64,000 nt of DNA, from assembly GCF_000421345.1 (NCBI RefSeq), contig NZ_ATWV01000001.1:124001-188000 (forward strand). The letters are read 5' to 3'. The notes beneath the pieces are model-generated. The model was not told where the DNA came from, searched no databases, and worked only from the letters and a program-made list of their open reading frames with translations. The position numbers and the translations under genes were made by a program. Positions 1 through 8,510 of this stretch are shown one piece after another; the stretch's first letter is position 1, and the number at the start of each line of letters is the position of its first letter. The stretch comes from Treponema bryantii NK4A124. GTDB lineage: Bacteria; Spirochaetota; Spirochaetia; Treponematales; Treponemataceae.

Positions 1-94
1 GAATCAGCGGGGCGGCGATAATTGCTGCCACCGCATACCATAGCAGAATCAGAAAAAAAGGAGAAATGATTTTACAAAGATTCTCTTTTTTCAT
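1..94 (-). CDS. ABC transporter permease, N-terminal fragment
   Basis: An ATG at 94 on the minus strand opens a frame that runs off the left edge of the window. The 31 visible residues begin MKKENLCKIISPFFLILLWY and continue as a hydrophobic helix, as expected for a first membrane segment. It starts 10 bases after the stop of the substrate-binding protein gene on the same strand, so it is most simply the permease of the same NitT/TauT-type importer. That assignment rests on context and hydrophobicity, because no permease motif is visible in the fragment. Confidence 0.6.
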   Translation of the reverse strand, partial: MKKENLCKIISPFFLILLWYAVAAIIAAPLI

Positions 95-104
95 TAATCA
101 GTTA

Positions 105-1082
105 TTAATCCTTCTTATAATAAAAGCCCTTATCCGGCAGTTTTCCGCCAATGGAAGTTTTGTCACTTTCCAGGAAAAGTTTTAAAAGCTTTTCAATTGA
201 TTTTTTAGCAGAGTCTGCAGGCACATAAGTATAATTAGAAAGAGGTATTGCTTTTGTTACAACAGGGGCTGCAAGACCAAGCTGATGTTTTTCGCACAAG
301 CTTCCGGCTGCGGCGGCGTTACTGATTGTCCAGTTTACAGCTTCATCATATTCTGCAAGAAATGCTTTCATAAGCTCTTGATTTTCTTTTGCAAAGTCAG
401 CGCGGACTACCATTACCGAAAGAGGATAAATTTCTTTTTCACCGGTGAGTTCAAGATATTCCTTCTGAAAATCCAAGGCTGTAATAACCTTGTCTGATTT
501 AGTTTTTGCAATTGTAGCAAATGGCTCCGGCACCACTGCGTACTGAATCTTTCCGGAAATAAGCTGGGCTGCAAGCTGGGCTGTTGGAATTGAGAAATCC
601 ATGGTGACATCTGCCTTTTCTCCAGACCAGGTCATTTTATTTTCTTTTAGCAGGTAGCGGAACATGTATTCGGGTGTTGCTCCCTGGCCTGCTACATTAA
701 CAGTTTTACCCTTGAGGTCTGTAAAGCGGCGGATATTTTCGTCTGTAGTTATGAGGGCGAGGTTTCCTAGCCCAACAACTGCACAGCAGATTATTGATTT
801 ATTGCCTGCATTGTAAACTTTAGCTGCTACATTGGCAGGCATAAAGCCAAGGTCGATTTCTTTTTTAATCATTTTAGGGAGCAGGGCCTGCGGGTCTGCA
901 AACTTTTCATAAGTAAGTTCTGCTTCGGCTGCATCTGTGGAAAGAGTTTTTTTATTTTCCATCAGATATGCGGCAGGCACGCAGGTTGGTCCGTTGAGAA
1001 GACCGATGCGAACCTGGGTGGTTTGGGCAAATACAGATGTCGATATTAAAAATGTGATAAGAAAAATTGAAAATCGTTTCAA
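105..1082 (-). CDS. ABC transporter substrate-binding protein (NMT1/SsuA-like)
   Basis: The 325-residue protein begins with a signal peptide (MKRFSIFLITFLISTSVFA, cleavage near residue 19) and so acts in the periplasm. The mature part has the layout of the NMT1/THI5/SsuA family of periplasmic binding proteins: a short first strand ending in NGPTC, a DLGFMPANVAAKVYN segment, and DLKGKTVNVAGQGATPEYMFRYLL in the second lobe region. Members bind nitrate, sulfonates, taurine, pyrimidine precursors or similar small molecules, and the ligand cannot be read here. The permease start follows 10 bases downstream. A palindromic repeat (1098-1146) occupies the upstream region between this gene and clpC. 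Confidence 0.85.
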   Translation of the reverse strand: MKRFSIFLITFLISTSVFAQTTQVRIGLLNGPTCVPAAYLMENKKTLSTDAAEAELTYEKFADPQALLPKMIKKEIDLGFMPANVAAKVYNAGNKSIICCAVVGLGNLALITTDENIRRFTDLKGKTVNVAGQGATPEYMFRYLLKENKMTWSGEKADVTMDFSIPTAQLAAQLISGKIQYAVVPEPFATIAKTKSDKVITALDFQKEYLELTGEKEIYPLSVMVVRADFAKENQELMKAFLAEYDEAVNWTISNAAAAGSLCEKHQLGLAAPVVTKAIPLSNYTYVPADSAKKSIEKLLKLFLESDKTSIGGKLPDKGFYYKKD

Positions 1083-1097
1083 GATATCTCTCCATAA

Positions 1098-1146
1098 GGT
1101 GGTTTCGATACGGTAGGTGCATCAGCACCGTACTACTCCAACCACC
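1098..1146. repeat. REP-like palindrome, copy 1
   Basis: The repeat begins GGTGGTTTCGATACG and ends CTCCAACCACC, so the outer seven bases pair (GGTGGTT/AACCACC). The centre is longer than in other copies and contains its own small hairpin (GGTGC ATCA GCACC). It lies just upstream of the substrate-binding protein gene and faces copy 2 in inverted orientation, which gives a paired arrangement. Confidence 0.85.
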
Positions 1147-1156
1147 GTGTGTATTT

Positions 1157-3772
1157 TTATTCATGATGTCTGGTGGTTGAGTAGCCCAAAGGGCGTATCG
1201 AAACCACACTTTCTTTAACTTCTACTTTCTCCAGTTTCACTTTTATTTTACCACTGTTACACTCAATTGCAACTGTGTTGAAATCTTTTCCGGCATTTGA
1301 AAGAAGCTCCATAGAAAGAGGATCTTCAATTTCCTTGCGAAGGAGGCGCTTCATAGGGCGGGCTCCCATTGCAGGGTTATATCCGTTTTCAATAAGGTAT
1401 TCCTTTGCCTTTGGCTTAAGGCTGATTGTAAGGCCTTTTTCCTTAAGACGCTCTTCGAGCTCTGCAAGCTGAATGTCCAGAATCTTTGCTACCTCTTTTT
1501 TAGAAAGGGCATCGAATACGATTACATCGTCAATGCGGTTTATAAGCTCAGGGCTGAGAAGTTTTTTAAGCTCATTCATAGCACCGGCCTTGATTTCTTC
1601 GTAAGGCATAACGCCGTCTGCATTTGCAATAGTTCCAAAACCAACGCGACCTTCGTTTGTAATCTGGCGGGCACCGGCATTACTTGTCATGATGATGACA
1701 GTGTTGCGGAAGTTTACTGTGTGGCCAAGATTATCTGAAAGCTCACCTTCTTCCAGCAGCTGCAAAAGCAGGTTGAAAATATCAGGATGAGCCTTTTCAA
1801 TTTCGTCCAGCAGAACAACCGAGTATGGATGGCGGCGAACCTTTTCTGTAAGCACACCGCCCTCTTCGTAACCGACGTATCCCGGAGGCGCTCCGACTAA
1901 ACGGCTGGCAGTATGCTTTTCCATATAGTCCGACATATCAATTCGAATCAAAGAATCTTCGCTGCCGAAAAGATATTTTGCAAGTGCCTTGGCGAGCTGA
2001 GTTTTTCCAACACCTGTAGGGCCGAGGAATATGAAAGAACCGACCGGATGTTTTGGAGAAGAAATGCCTGCGCGGGCCCGGCGGATTGCGCCGGAAATCA
2101 CACTGACTGCTGCATTCTGGCCGATTACTGTATTGTGCAGTTCATCTTCCATATGAACAATTCGTTCTGCTTCCGAAGAAGAAAGGCGCTCAACAGGAAC
2201 TCCCGTCATCTCACTGATAATGCGTTCTACGTCGGAAACTGAAACACGCTTTGTTCCGCTGCTTCCGTTTTTCTTCCACAGGTCGCTGTAAACATTAAGG
2301 CGGCGCTTGAGGTCTATTACCTTGTCGCGAACCAGAGCCGCACTTTCATAGTCCTGATTTTTTACAAGAGCCTGTTTTTCTTCTATCAGCTGGCTGATGT
2401 TCTGCTCAAGCTCTGCAAGCTCAGTTGGACGGGCTTCTTCCTGAATCTTTTTTGCAGCTCCTGCTTCGTCAAGAATATCAATTGCCTTATCCGGCAAAAC
2501 CTTTTCCGGAATATAACGGCGGCTGAGTTTTACAATGGCAGGAATTACTGCATCATCATATATTACTCTGTGATAGTTTTCGTATTTAGTTTTGATTCCA
2601 TTGAGAATCTCTTCTGTTTCTTCGTCGCCAGGCTCTTCAACCTTAACAACCTGGAAGCGGCGTTCAAGGGCCAGATCTTTTTCTATGTGGCGGGTATATT
2701 CCTTTGTAGTTGTTGCACCGATTATCTGGATTTCTCCTCGGGAAAGAGCCGGCTTCATGATGTTAGAAGCGTCCATTGTTCCTTCCGGACCACCGGCACC
2801 AATGATTGTATGAAGCTCATCAATAAAGAGAATGATGTCTTTATTTTCCTGCAGCTCCTTCATCATCTTTTTCATGCGCTCTTCGAACTCACCGCGGTAC
2901 TTAGTACCTGCAACAATTGCGGCCAAATCCAAAGACAAAATGCGCTTGTTCAAAAGTCCTTCAGGAACCTTACCGGCCGCAATATGCTGGGCAAGGCCTT
3001 CTACAATGGCTGTCTTTCCAACGCCCGGTTCTCCAGTAAGAACAGGATTGTTTTTTGTACGGCGGGAAAGAATCTGAATTACTCGGTGAATTTCTTTGTC
3101 GCGGCCTACAACAGGATCGTCTTTGTTTTCGCGGGCCAGCTTTGTAAGGTCGCGGCTGTATTCTGCAAGGAAAGACTGCTTCTGACCGCTGTTCGACTTA
3201 TCTGCAGGCTGTTTTTTTACAGATTTTTTTTCTTCAAAGACTCCGAAAAGTCCGCCGCCTGCATCATCATTCAAAAGTGAACGGAAAACCGAATCAACCA
3301 GGCTTTCTGCATTCTGCTGACGGATTGAAGAACCACCGTCTGCCTGCAGCTCCATTACTGTAAAGCGAAGGTCCATAATTGTGTAGCCTTCATCTGTAAA
3401 GAACTTTGCAGCGACAGAGCCTTCATCGCGAACGGCCGCTAAAAGAAGATGTTCTGTTCCAATATAATTATTATGAAGGGCCGCAGATTCAATGTCGGCA
3501 ATATCAATCATAAACTGATAGCGGCGGCTCTTTGGAATTGAGTCGAGAGTCGGTGAGCTTATGTCATCGCGGAAATAAGTTTCCACAGCCTGCTGCAATT
3601 TGTCTGCATCAAGGCCAAGCTCCGCTATAGCTGAATATCCTAATCCTTCCTTTGATTTTAAAATTGCAAGAAGCACATGCTCTGGTAAAAGCTGATTGCT
3701 TCCGATTTTTCTGGCTTCATCCTGGGCCAGAACCATCAAGATTTTTTTTGCTCTAGGAGACAGGTTTTTCAT
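1157..3772 (-). CDS. clpC: ClpC-type AAA+ unfoldase
   Basis: This Hsp100 protein unfolds substrates and, in other bacteria, feeds them to ClpP. It is 871 residues long from the ATG at 3772. An N-domain with two Clp repeats (about 1-140) is followed by the first ATPase module (Walker A GEPGVGKT near 250, Walker B ILFIDELH). A UVR-type coiled middle segment lies near 470-500, and the second module has Walker A GPTGVGKT and Walker [14 protein letters not shown]. The ATG at 3772 has GAGG nine bases upstream, so I prefer it to the TTG five codons earlier. It overlaps mcsB by 20 bases, which fits arginine-phosphate-directed proteolysis. The last 16 residues ([16 protein letters not shown]) come from a palindromic repeat. 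Confidence 0.95.
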   Translation of the reverse strand: MKNLSPRAKKILMVLAQDEARKIGSNQLLPEHVLLAILKSKEGLGYSAIAELGLDADKLQQAVETYFRDDISSPTLDSIPKSRRYQFMIDIADIESAALHNNYIGTEHLLLAAVRDEGSVAAKFFTDEGYTIMDLRFTVMELQADGGSSIRQQNAESLVDSVFRSLLNDDAGGGLFGVFEEKKSVKKQPADKSNSGQKQSFLAEYSRDLTKLARENKDDPVVGRDKEIHRVIQILSRRTKNNPVLTGEPGVGKTAIVEGLAQHIAAGKVPEGLLNKRILSLDLAAIVAGTKYRGEFEERMKKMMKELQENKDIILFIDELHTIIGAGGPEGTMDASNIMKPALSRGEIQIIGATTTKEYTRHIEKDLALERRFQVVKVEEPGDEETEEILNGIKTKYENYHRVIYDDAVIPAIVKLSRRYIPEKVLPDKAIDILDEAGAAKKIQEEARPTELAELEQNISQLIEEKQALVKNQDYESAALVRDKVIDLKRRLNVYSDLWKKNGSSGTKRVSVSDVERIISEMTGVPVERLSSSEAERIVHMEDELHNTVIGQNAAVSVISGAIRRARAGISSPKHPVGSFIFLGPTGVGKTQLAKALAKYLFGSEDSLIRIDMSDYMEKHTASRLVGAPPGYVGYEEGGVLTEKVRRHPYSVVLLDEIEKAHPDIFNLLLQLLEEGELSDNLGHTVNFRNTVIIMTSNAGARQITNEGRVGFGTIANADGVMPYEEIKAGAMNELKKLLSPELINRIDDVIVFDALSKKEVAKILDIQLAELEERLKEKGLTISLKPKAKEYLIENGYNPAMGARPMKRLLRKEIEDPLSMELLSNAGKDFNTVAIECNSGKIKVKLEKVEVKESVVSIRPLGYSTTRHHE
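1172..1207. repeat. REP-like palindrome, copy 2, inside clpC
   Basis: This copy reads GGTGGTTGAGTAGCCC on the plus strand and closes with GGGCGTATCGAAACCAC, the inverse orientation to copy 1. It lies within the clpC reading frame and supplies its final codons ([12 protein letters not shown]). The clpC stop follows at 1157-1159. Confidence 0.85.
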
Positions 3773-4886
3773 TAACAATATCCTCAAAGGCCTGCTGAAT
3801 TACAATTGTCCTGAGTCTTTTTATCTGCAGCCCTTCGCTTGATTTTATATCATCCTCAAAGGTAAAGGCAAAATTGTCGCAGAGGTATTTGAGATGACCG
3901 TCTTTTACCCGATAGTAAAGTCCGTTCAGTTCATTTTCAGAAATACCCTTTACGAGCTTAAGCTGCAGTCCCCACTTAACTGCAGAAATGATACTCACAG
4001 CCTCCTCATAAGAAAGAAGCAGCGAATACATTGCCCTTGCGTAGCTCTGCTTAAAAAAATTCAAGACTACTGTAGGATTATTATCGGCAAAATCTGACCG
4101 AATCTTGCGTTCTGTTTTTAAAATTACACTTGCAATTGACTGAATTACTGCCATCTGGTCCAATTCTGTGCCTTCTGCAGAGCTTGTTGTAGTGATGTCA
4201 AAAAGACAATTGGAAAAATCAGCTATCTGTTCACTCTTAAAAACAGGCCTTATAGAAAGTTTTTTTTCGTGAATCATGGAAACTACCGCTTCAAACTGTC
4301 CCGAAAGTACAATAGAAGGAATAAAAAGCCTTACAGTGAACTTAAGACCAGTTCCGCAGTCCTTTATATAAGAAGTAAGATAGCCAAAATCAATATTTGC
4401 CGCAAACTGAAGCTTATTCTGCAGAAATTCATCTACCTTATAGACCTTTTCCATGGCTTTTTCGCAGTCAAGGCCCGAAACAAAGGCCGAAATCTTTATA
4501 TGATTGCTCTCATTTACAAGGCAGGAAGTACTTTCATCTCCATAATTGATTACTACGGCAGAACAATCGTCTTTTATGATGTTTTTGTCGCTTAAAATCT
4601 GACGGCCGGGGGCAGAAATCTGGCTCATATCAATAAAATGCCAGTTCTCTGCTCCGCTAAAAGCATCATAAGCCAGGGCCTGAACGCGTTCTTTATCGTC
4701 TGCGCTCATTTTTGCGGGAAAAGGAAAATCTGCAAGATTACGTACCAGGCGGGCTCGTGTAGAAATGATTACATCGTCATTTTTTCCAGGCTCGGCGAAC
4801 CAGGCGCTGGAAGAGGCTGTGCCTGCCGATTTGCCCGAGCCTGCTGCCTTGTCTTTACTGCTGTCCGTCTTTGATTTCCGTGCCAT
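3753..4886 (-). CDS. mcsB: McsB-like protein-arginine kinase (divergent)
   Basis: The 377 residues match the ATP:guanido phosphotransferase family. STRARLVRNLADFPFP corresponds to the conserved N-terminal arginine motif, NESNHIKI to the substrate-loop NExxH region, and GYLTSYIKDCGTG to the GYLTSCPTNVGTG segment. McsB phosphorylates arginines on proteins destined for ClpC. About 30 residues of Ser/Lys/Ala-rich sequence precede the domain. The usual active-site cysteine position holds tyrosine, with a cysteine three residues later. The Gly-Glu-Gly-Ser stretch after the RGLYGE arginine is not conserved (RPVFKSEQ). The start overlaps the end of the mcsA-like gene by 32 bases, and the order mcsA-mcsB-clpC matches Firmicutes ctsR operons without ctsR. 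Confidence 0.85.
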   Translation of the reverse strand: MARKSKTDSSKDKAAGSGKSAGTASSSAWFAEPGKNDDVIISTRARLVRNLADFPFPAKMSADDKERVQALAYDAFSGAENWHFIDMSQISAPGRQILSDKNIIKDDCSAVVINYGDESTSCLVNESNHIKISAFVSGLDCEKAMEKVYKVDEFLQNKLQFAANIDFGYLTSYIKDCGTGLKFTVRLFIPSIVLSGQFEAVVSMIHEKKLSIRPVFKSEQIADFSNCLFDITTTSSAEGTELDQMAVIQSIASVILKTERKIRSDFADNNPTVVLNFFKQSYARAMYSLLLSYEEAVSIISAVKWGLQLKLVKGISENELNGLYYRVKDGHLKYLCDNFAFTFEDDIKSSEGLQIKRLRTIVIQQAFEDIVNEKPVS

Positions 4887-5169
4887 GATTCAAAACCTTA
4901 AGATAATCTCTGTAAAGTGCTGCCTTTTCGTAATCTTCGGCTGCAACCGCTTCTTCCAGCTTAATCTGCATGGTCATGCGGTCTACGAGCAGTGAACGGT
5001 AGCCTTTGAGGCGCTTTGGCAGAGAGCCCTTGTATTCGCCCTGAATTCCGTAACTTTCCAGAGTTATACGGAACTCATCTGCAAAGGTATAATAACACTC
5101 TGCGCAACCTATTTTCTGAGACTTTACAATCTGATCAAAGGTGCTTCCGCACACTGAACAACACTTCAT
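4855..5169 (-). CDS. mcsA: McsA-like zinc/UVR protein
   Basis: This is a 104-residue protein with two CxxC pairs at the N-terminus (CCSVC and CAEC, about residues 3-25), as in the zinc-binding half of McsA. A UVR motif lies near the C-terminus (KLEEAVAAEDYEKAALYRDYLKVL). McsA proteins activate the McsB kinase and link it to ClpC. Firmicute McsA usually has more zinc-binding cysteines and is longer, so this is a compact version. It overlaps mcsB by 32 bases and lies 17 bases after the lolE-like gene. Confidence 0.85.
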   Translation of the reverse strand: MKCCSVCGSTFDQIVKSQKIGCAECYYTFADEFRITLESYGIQGEYKGSLPKRLKGYRSLLVDRMTMQIKLEEAVAAEDYEKAALYRDYLKVLNHGTEIKDGQQ

Positions 5170-5186
5170 AGAGTTTACAGATTATC

Positions 5187-6521
5187 TTAGTTTTTCCTTA
5201 GAATATCAAGAGGTTTTTCGCGGCCGGCCTTGCGTGAAGGCAGATAGGAAACCAGTACCGAAAGCAGCAAAACTGCCACTATAATAAGAATAATCTGATT
5301 TACAGGAATTTCAACTGGAATTTCGCTTAAATAATAGGCCGGATCCATAAGGTGAAGCTGGCCCTTTCCGCCACCAAGCAGGCTGATCCAGTTTACCAGA
5401 CGCTCAAGACCATGAACTATCTGATTTGAAAAAATTGTAAGGATGATTCCAACCGGAAGGCCAGTTATAAGCCCGCCCGCCCCGCAGGACAAGGCTGCCA
5501 GCAGAAAGGCAGAAGTAATTCCGCGAGGGCTTGCACCAAGGCTTTTTAAAATTGCAATTTCCTTCTGACGCTCCATAACAAGCATTACAATTGCAGAAGA
5601 AATATTTACGGTTGCAACCAGAACAATCAGCATCATAACAAATACAAGCATTACCTTGGTTGATGAAAAGTTTTCAAACTCTGCAGTGTGAATCTGGTCC
5701 CAGCGGTAAACGTTGGCGTAGCGGCCAAAACTGTCTGAAAGGCGTTTTTGAATTGCAACCAGATCTGGAGAAAATGCATCTGCAGTTTCAATCATTACAT
5801 TATAAGTTGCACTTTCCATAGAAAGTGTAGAATAAGCGGCCTCAAGGGGAATGAATACCCAGAACTGGTCCAGTTCCTGATAACCGGAAGATACAACTGC
5901 AACAATGCGGAAGGAAGAAAGCTTTGGAGTAATTTTATTACCGGTTGTTCTTGTGGTTATAATTCTTAAGGTATCGCCGGCAGAAAGCTCCAGGTCTTCT
6001 GCCATTTTTTTACCTATTACAACAGGCGGTCGTTTTTCATTCTGGTCCGGATTTACAAAAGCAGAAAGGTCACCCTGGCAAACTTCAAAGAGCTTTGCAA
6101 AGGACTTGTTTCTTACAAAAATGTCATTTTCAAGAGCGCGGACTTCTATTCCGCTTCGGCCATTTTTTCCTGCTGCAAGGGCCGAGATTTCAACTTCCGG
6201 ATAGACTCCGGTAACACCGCGTACACTACAGGTTTGTTCTGCATAGTTTTTAAATGCCTCAGCAGACTGCACTTTGCTTATGTTTGCCGCTACGTAAGCC
6301 TGAATGTGAGACGAAGAAAGGCCGACAATTCTTTCGGTCATTCCATCAATCATTCCGTTTGTAATTGAAGTAACTACAACAAGCGGCACAAGGCTAAGAC
6401 CTATGCAGAGGACGGCGCCAAAAAGGCTTTTACGGGCAATTGATTTTTTTTCGGCCTTTGGGAATATGAGACTGCCTGCAAATTTTAGTGACCAGCCGAA
6501 GGAAGCAATCTTCTTTTTCAT
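5187..6521 (-). CDS. lolE: LolE/LolC-type lipoprotein-release permease
   Basis: This 444-residue inner-membrane protein has the MacB/FtsX layout. One membrane helix lies near residues 33-53 and a large periplasmic domain spans roughly 55-285. Three C-terminal helices follow, with the conserved stretch VMERQKEIAILKSLGASPRGI. In Gram-negative bacteria the Lol complex extracts lipoproteins from the inner membrane, and spirochaetes are rich in lipoproteins. Its start overlaps the stop of lolD in an ATGA arrangement. With the second permease gene and the ATPase it completes a lolC-lolD-lolE set. Which permease is LolC and which LolE is assigned only by gene order. Confidence 0.85.
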   Translation of the reverse strand: MKKKIASFGWSLKFAGSLIFPKAEKKSIARKSLFGAVLCIGLSLVPLVVVTSITNGMIDGMTERIVGLSSSHIQAYVAANISKVQSAEAFKNYAEQTCSVRGVTGVYPEVEISALAAGKNGRSGIEVRALENDIFVRNKSFAKLFEVCQGDLSAFVNPDQNEKRPPVVIGKKMAEDLELSAGDTLRIITTRTTGNKITPKLSSFRIVAVVSSGYQELDQFWVFIPLEAAYSTLSMESATYNVMIETADAFSPDLVAIQKRLSDSFGRYANVYRWDQIHTAEFENFSSTKVMLVFVMMLIVLVATVNISSAIVMLVMERQKEIAILKSLGASPRGITSAFLLAALSCGAGGLITGLPVGIILTIFSNQIVHGLERLVNWISLLGGGKGQLHLMDPAYYLSEIPVEIPVNQIILIIVAVLLLSVLVSYLPSRKAGREKPLDILRKN

Positions 6522-7210
6522 TTAAGCTTTCCCTCTACTATGCGCAGCTGCCTGTCGCCCTTGGCCGCAAGCCCCATATCGTGGGTTACAAGGATCAGGG
6601 TCTTTTTATATTTGTCTGCCATAGAAAAAAGCAGGTCACCAATTTTCGAAGCATTGGCCGGATCCAGGTTTCCGGTAGGCTCATCTGCAAGAATAAGGGT
6701 CGGGTCGTTTATGAGGGCACGAGCGGCGGCAACTCTCTGGCGCTCACCACCGGACAGCTGAGAAGGCAGATGGTCTTTTCTGTCTGCAACTCCTACATCT
6801 GCAAGCAGGGCTTCTGCTCTTTCAGCTGCTTCTTTTTTTGACATTCCTGCAATAAGAGCCGGCATATAAACATTTTCGAGAGCAGTAAAATCTTTAAGCA
6901 GATAGTGAAACTGAAAAATCAGGCCAATAAAGTGTGAACGGTATTCAGCCATTTTTGCTTCGCTAAGATTTGTAACTTCCCATTGTCCGGTCTGCTTTGT
7001 TCCGGCAAGGACACTTCCGCTTGTTACAGAGTCGATTCCTGCAATTATATTAAGCAGGGTACTTTTACCGCTTCCACTCTCACCTACTATGGCAATTTTT
7101 GAGCCTTCTTCTACAGACAGGTTGAGCCCCTTAAGGACTGTAAGTTTTTCACTGTCTGTTTCGTAAATCTTTTCCAGATTTTTTATGGTAAGGATATCTG
7201 CTTTACTCAT
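6518..7210 (-). CDS. lolD: LolD-type ABC transporter ATPase
   Basis: The 230-residue ATPase shows the full ABC motif set: Walker A GESGSGKST (about 43-51), signature LSGGERQRVAAARAL, Walker B LILADEPTGNLD and the switch histidine in VTHD. The sequence is typical of the MacB/LolD/FtsE branch that powers MacB-fold permeases. It overlaps the lolC-like gene by 8 bases and the lolE-like gene by 4, so the three subunits are translationally coupled. Confidence 0.93.
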   Translation of the reverse strand: MSKADILTIKNLEKIYETDSEKLTVLKGLNLSVEEGSKIAIVGESGSGKSTLLNIIAGIDSVTSGSVLAGTKQTGQWEVTNLSEAKMAEYRSHFIGLIFQFHYLLKDFTALENVYMPALIAGMSKKEAAERAEALLADVGVADRKDHLPSQLSGGERQRVAAARALINDPTLILADEPTGNLDPANASKIGDLLFSMADKYKKTLILVTHDMGLAAKGDRQLRIVEGKLK

Positions 7211-8510
7211 TATGAAGTACCTCCGAAACTGTCATTTTTAAAACATTTCTGCTTGCTGCCCAGGATGCAATTAAAGGAGAAAAAACTCCGAACAAAGAAA
7301 TTGCAATAACTTCGCCAGGGAAGACCCGGGCCGGAATTGAAGCATAAAGATTATAAGAGGAGTTAACCTGTACGTACTGAAGGTTTGCTCTGTCTGTAAG
7401 TGCAGTTGCAATATACTGAATTGCGTACATAAACTTAGCCGCCAGATTAAATACTACATCTGTATTCAAGCTGATTATGATACCAAGAATTACGCCGGCC
7501 AGAGCTCCAAGGGTTCCCATAATTAAACCACGCGTAATAAAGATTGCCTTTATTCCCCGTTCACGCGCCCCAAGTGCCGAAAGCACCGCAATTTCTGTAC
7601 GTCGCTCAAAGACAAGACGCCGCATTCCGTTGTAGATGTTAATTGCAACTACCACAAAAATCAAAGCTACCAAAAGCAGCAGCATATTTTTTTCGATTCT
7701 AAGTGCACCAAAGAAGGTTCGGTTAAAGCTGCGCCAGGAAAGGAGTTGTGGTTTCGATACGCCCTCCGGGCTACTCAACCACCGGAGGGATTTTGACAGG
7801 GAATTAATTGCCTTTAAATCATCATCATATTTATTTAGCTTGATTCCCCAGATTTTTTTAGCCGAAGCACCAAAATATTTTTCTGCCGCTTCAAGACCGG
7901 TAAAGGCGTAGGACGAATTTATTTCTCCATAGCCGGAAGTAAAAATCCCCGCAACAGTAAAGATTCTGTCAGAAGAAAAAAGCTCTACATCAGAGCCGCC
8001 GCTCATAACCATGAGATTTACCTGACTGCCAACTCTTACACCAAGATTTCTTGCGAGAGTAGAACCAAGAATTATTGTATCAGGTTCAGAAAAATCAAAA
8101 TGGCCAGAAAGCATTCTAAGCTGATTCTGAAAGCCTTCATCCTTATAATAAATATCTTCACTGGCGGCACGGATATTTACAGCAAGAGCCCCGCCCTTTT
8201 CTCCGGTCATTAAAGCCTGAGCCTCATAAAAAGGCAGACAGGCACGCACATGCTTATCTTCTTCACATGCTGCCAGAAGAGCTGACTCTTGAGAAGCCGG
8301 CACATCTACGGCCCTCAAATGGTAAGAAGATACTTCAAGAATTGCATCGATAAAGCTCATCTGAAAGCCGTTCATTACACTCATAACAACAGTGAGGGTC
8401 ATAACGCCAAAGCAGATGCCGAGAGTTGCAAGTCTTGAAGTAACCGCAGACCGCCCCTTTCTGTCTACGCGGGCAAAGCGGCGGGAAACTGTACTAATCC
8501 ACCTTATCAT
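7203..8510 (-). CDS. lolC: LolC-type permease with an in-frame palindromic insert
   Basis: This 435-residue MacB/FtsX-fold permease is paralogous to the protein at 5187-6521. It has a first membrane helix near 30-50, a periplasmic domain, a VFERRTEIAVLSALGARERGI motif, and C-terminal helices. Around residues 243-255 the sequence RWLSSPEGVSKPQ is encoded exactly by a palindromic repeat (7748-7783) found between genes elsewhere in the window. The reading frame stays open through it, so the insertion adds about a dozen residues to the periplasmic domain and does not break the gene. It overlaps lolD by 8 bases and the upstream lipoprotein gene by 17. Confidence 0.88.
   Translation of the reverse strand: MIRWISTVSRRFARVDRKGRSAVTSRLATLGICFGVMTLTVVMSVMNGFQMSFIDAILEVSSYHLRAVDVPASQESALLAACEEDKHVRACLPFYEAQALMTGEKGGALAVNIRAASEDIYYKDEGFQNQLRMLSGHFDFSEPDTIILGSTLARNLGVRVGSQVNLMVMSGGSDVELFSSDRIFTVAGIFTSGYGEINSSYAFTGLEAAEKYFGASAKKIWGIKLNKYDDDLKAINSLSKSLRWLSSPEGVSKPQLLSWRSFNRTFFGALRIEKNMLLLLVALIFVVVAINIYNGMRRLVFERRTEIAVLSALGARERGIKAIFITRGLIMGTLGALAGVILGIIISLNTDVVFNLAAKFMYAIQYIATALTDRANLQYVQVNSSYNLYASIPARVFPGEVIAISLFGVFSPLIASWAASRNVLKMTVSEVLHNE
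7748..7783. repeat. REP-like palindrome, copy 3, inside lolC
   Basis: The copy reads GTGGTTTCGATACGCCC, a short loop, then GGGCTACTCAACCACC. The outer (GTGGTT/AACCAC) and inner (GCCC/GGGC) arms pair. It lies inside the lolC-like reading frame and is translated on the minus strand as RWLSSPEGVSKPQ. Confidence 0.85.

Noticed and set aside
2570-3280. Long plus-strand open frames opposite clpC (and similar ones opposite uvrA near 25507-26665 and near 16481-17293)
   Set aside because: They lie wholly on the complementary strand of well-recognised genes, have no ribosome binding site, and show Cys/Phe-rich composition typical of shadow frames.
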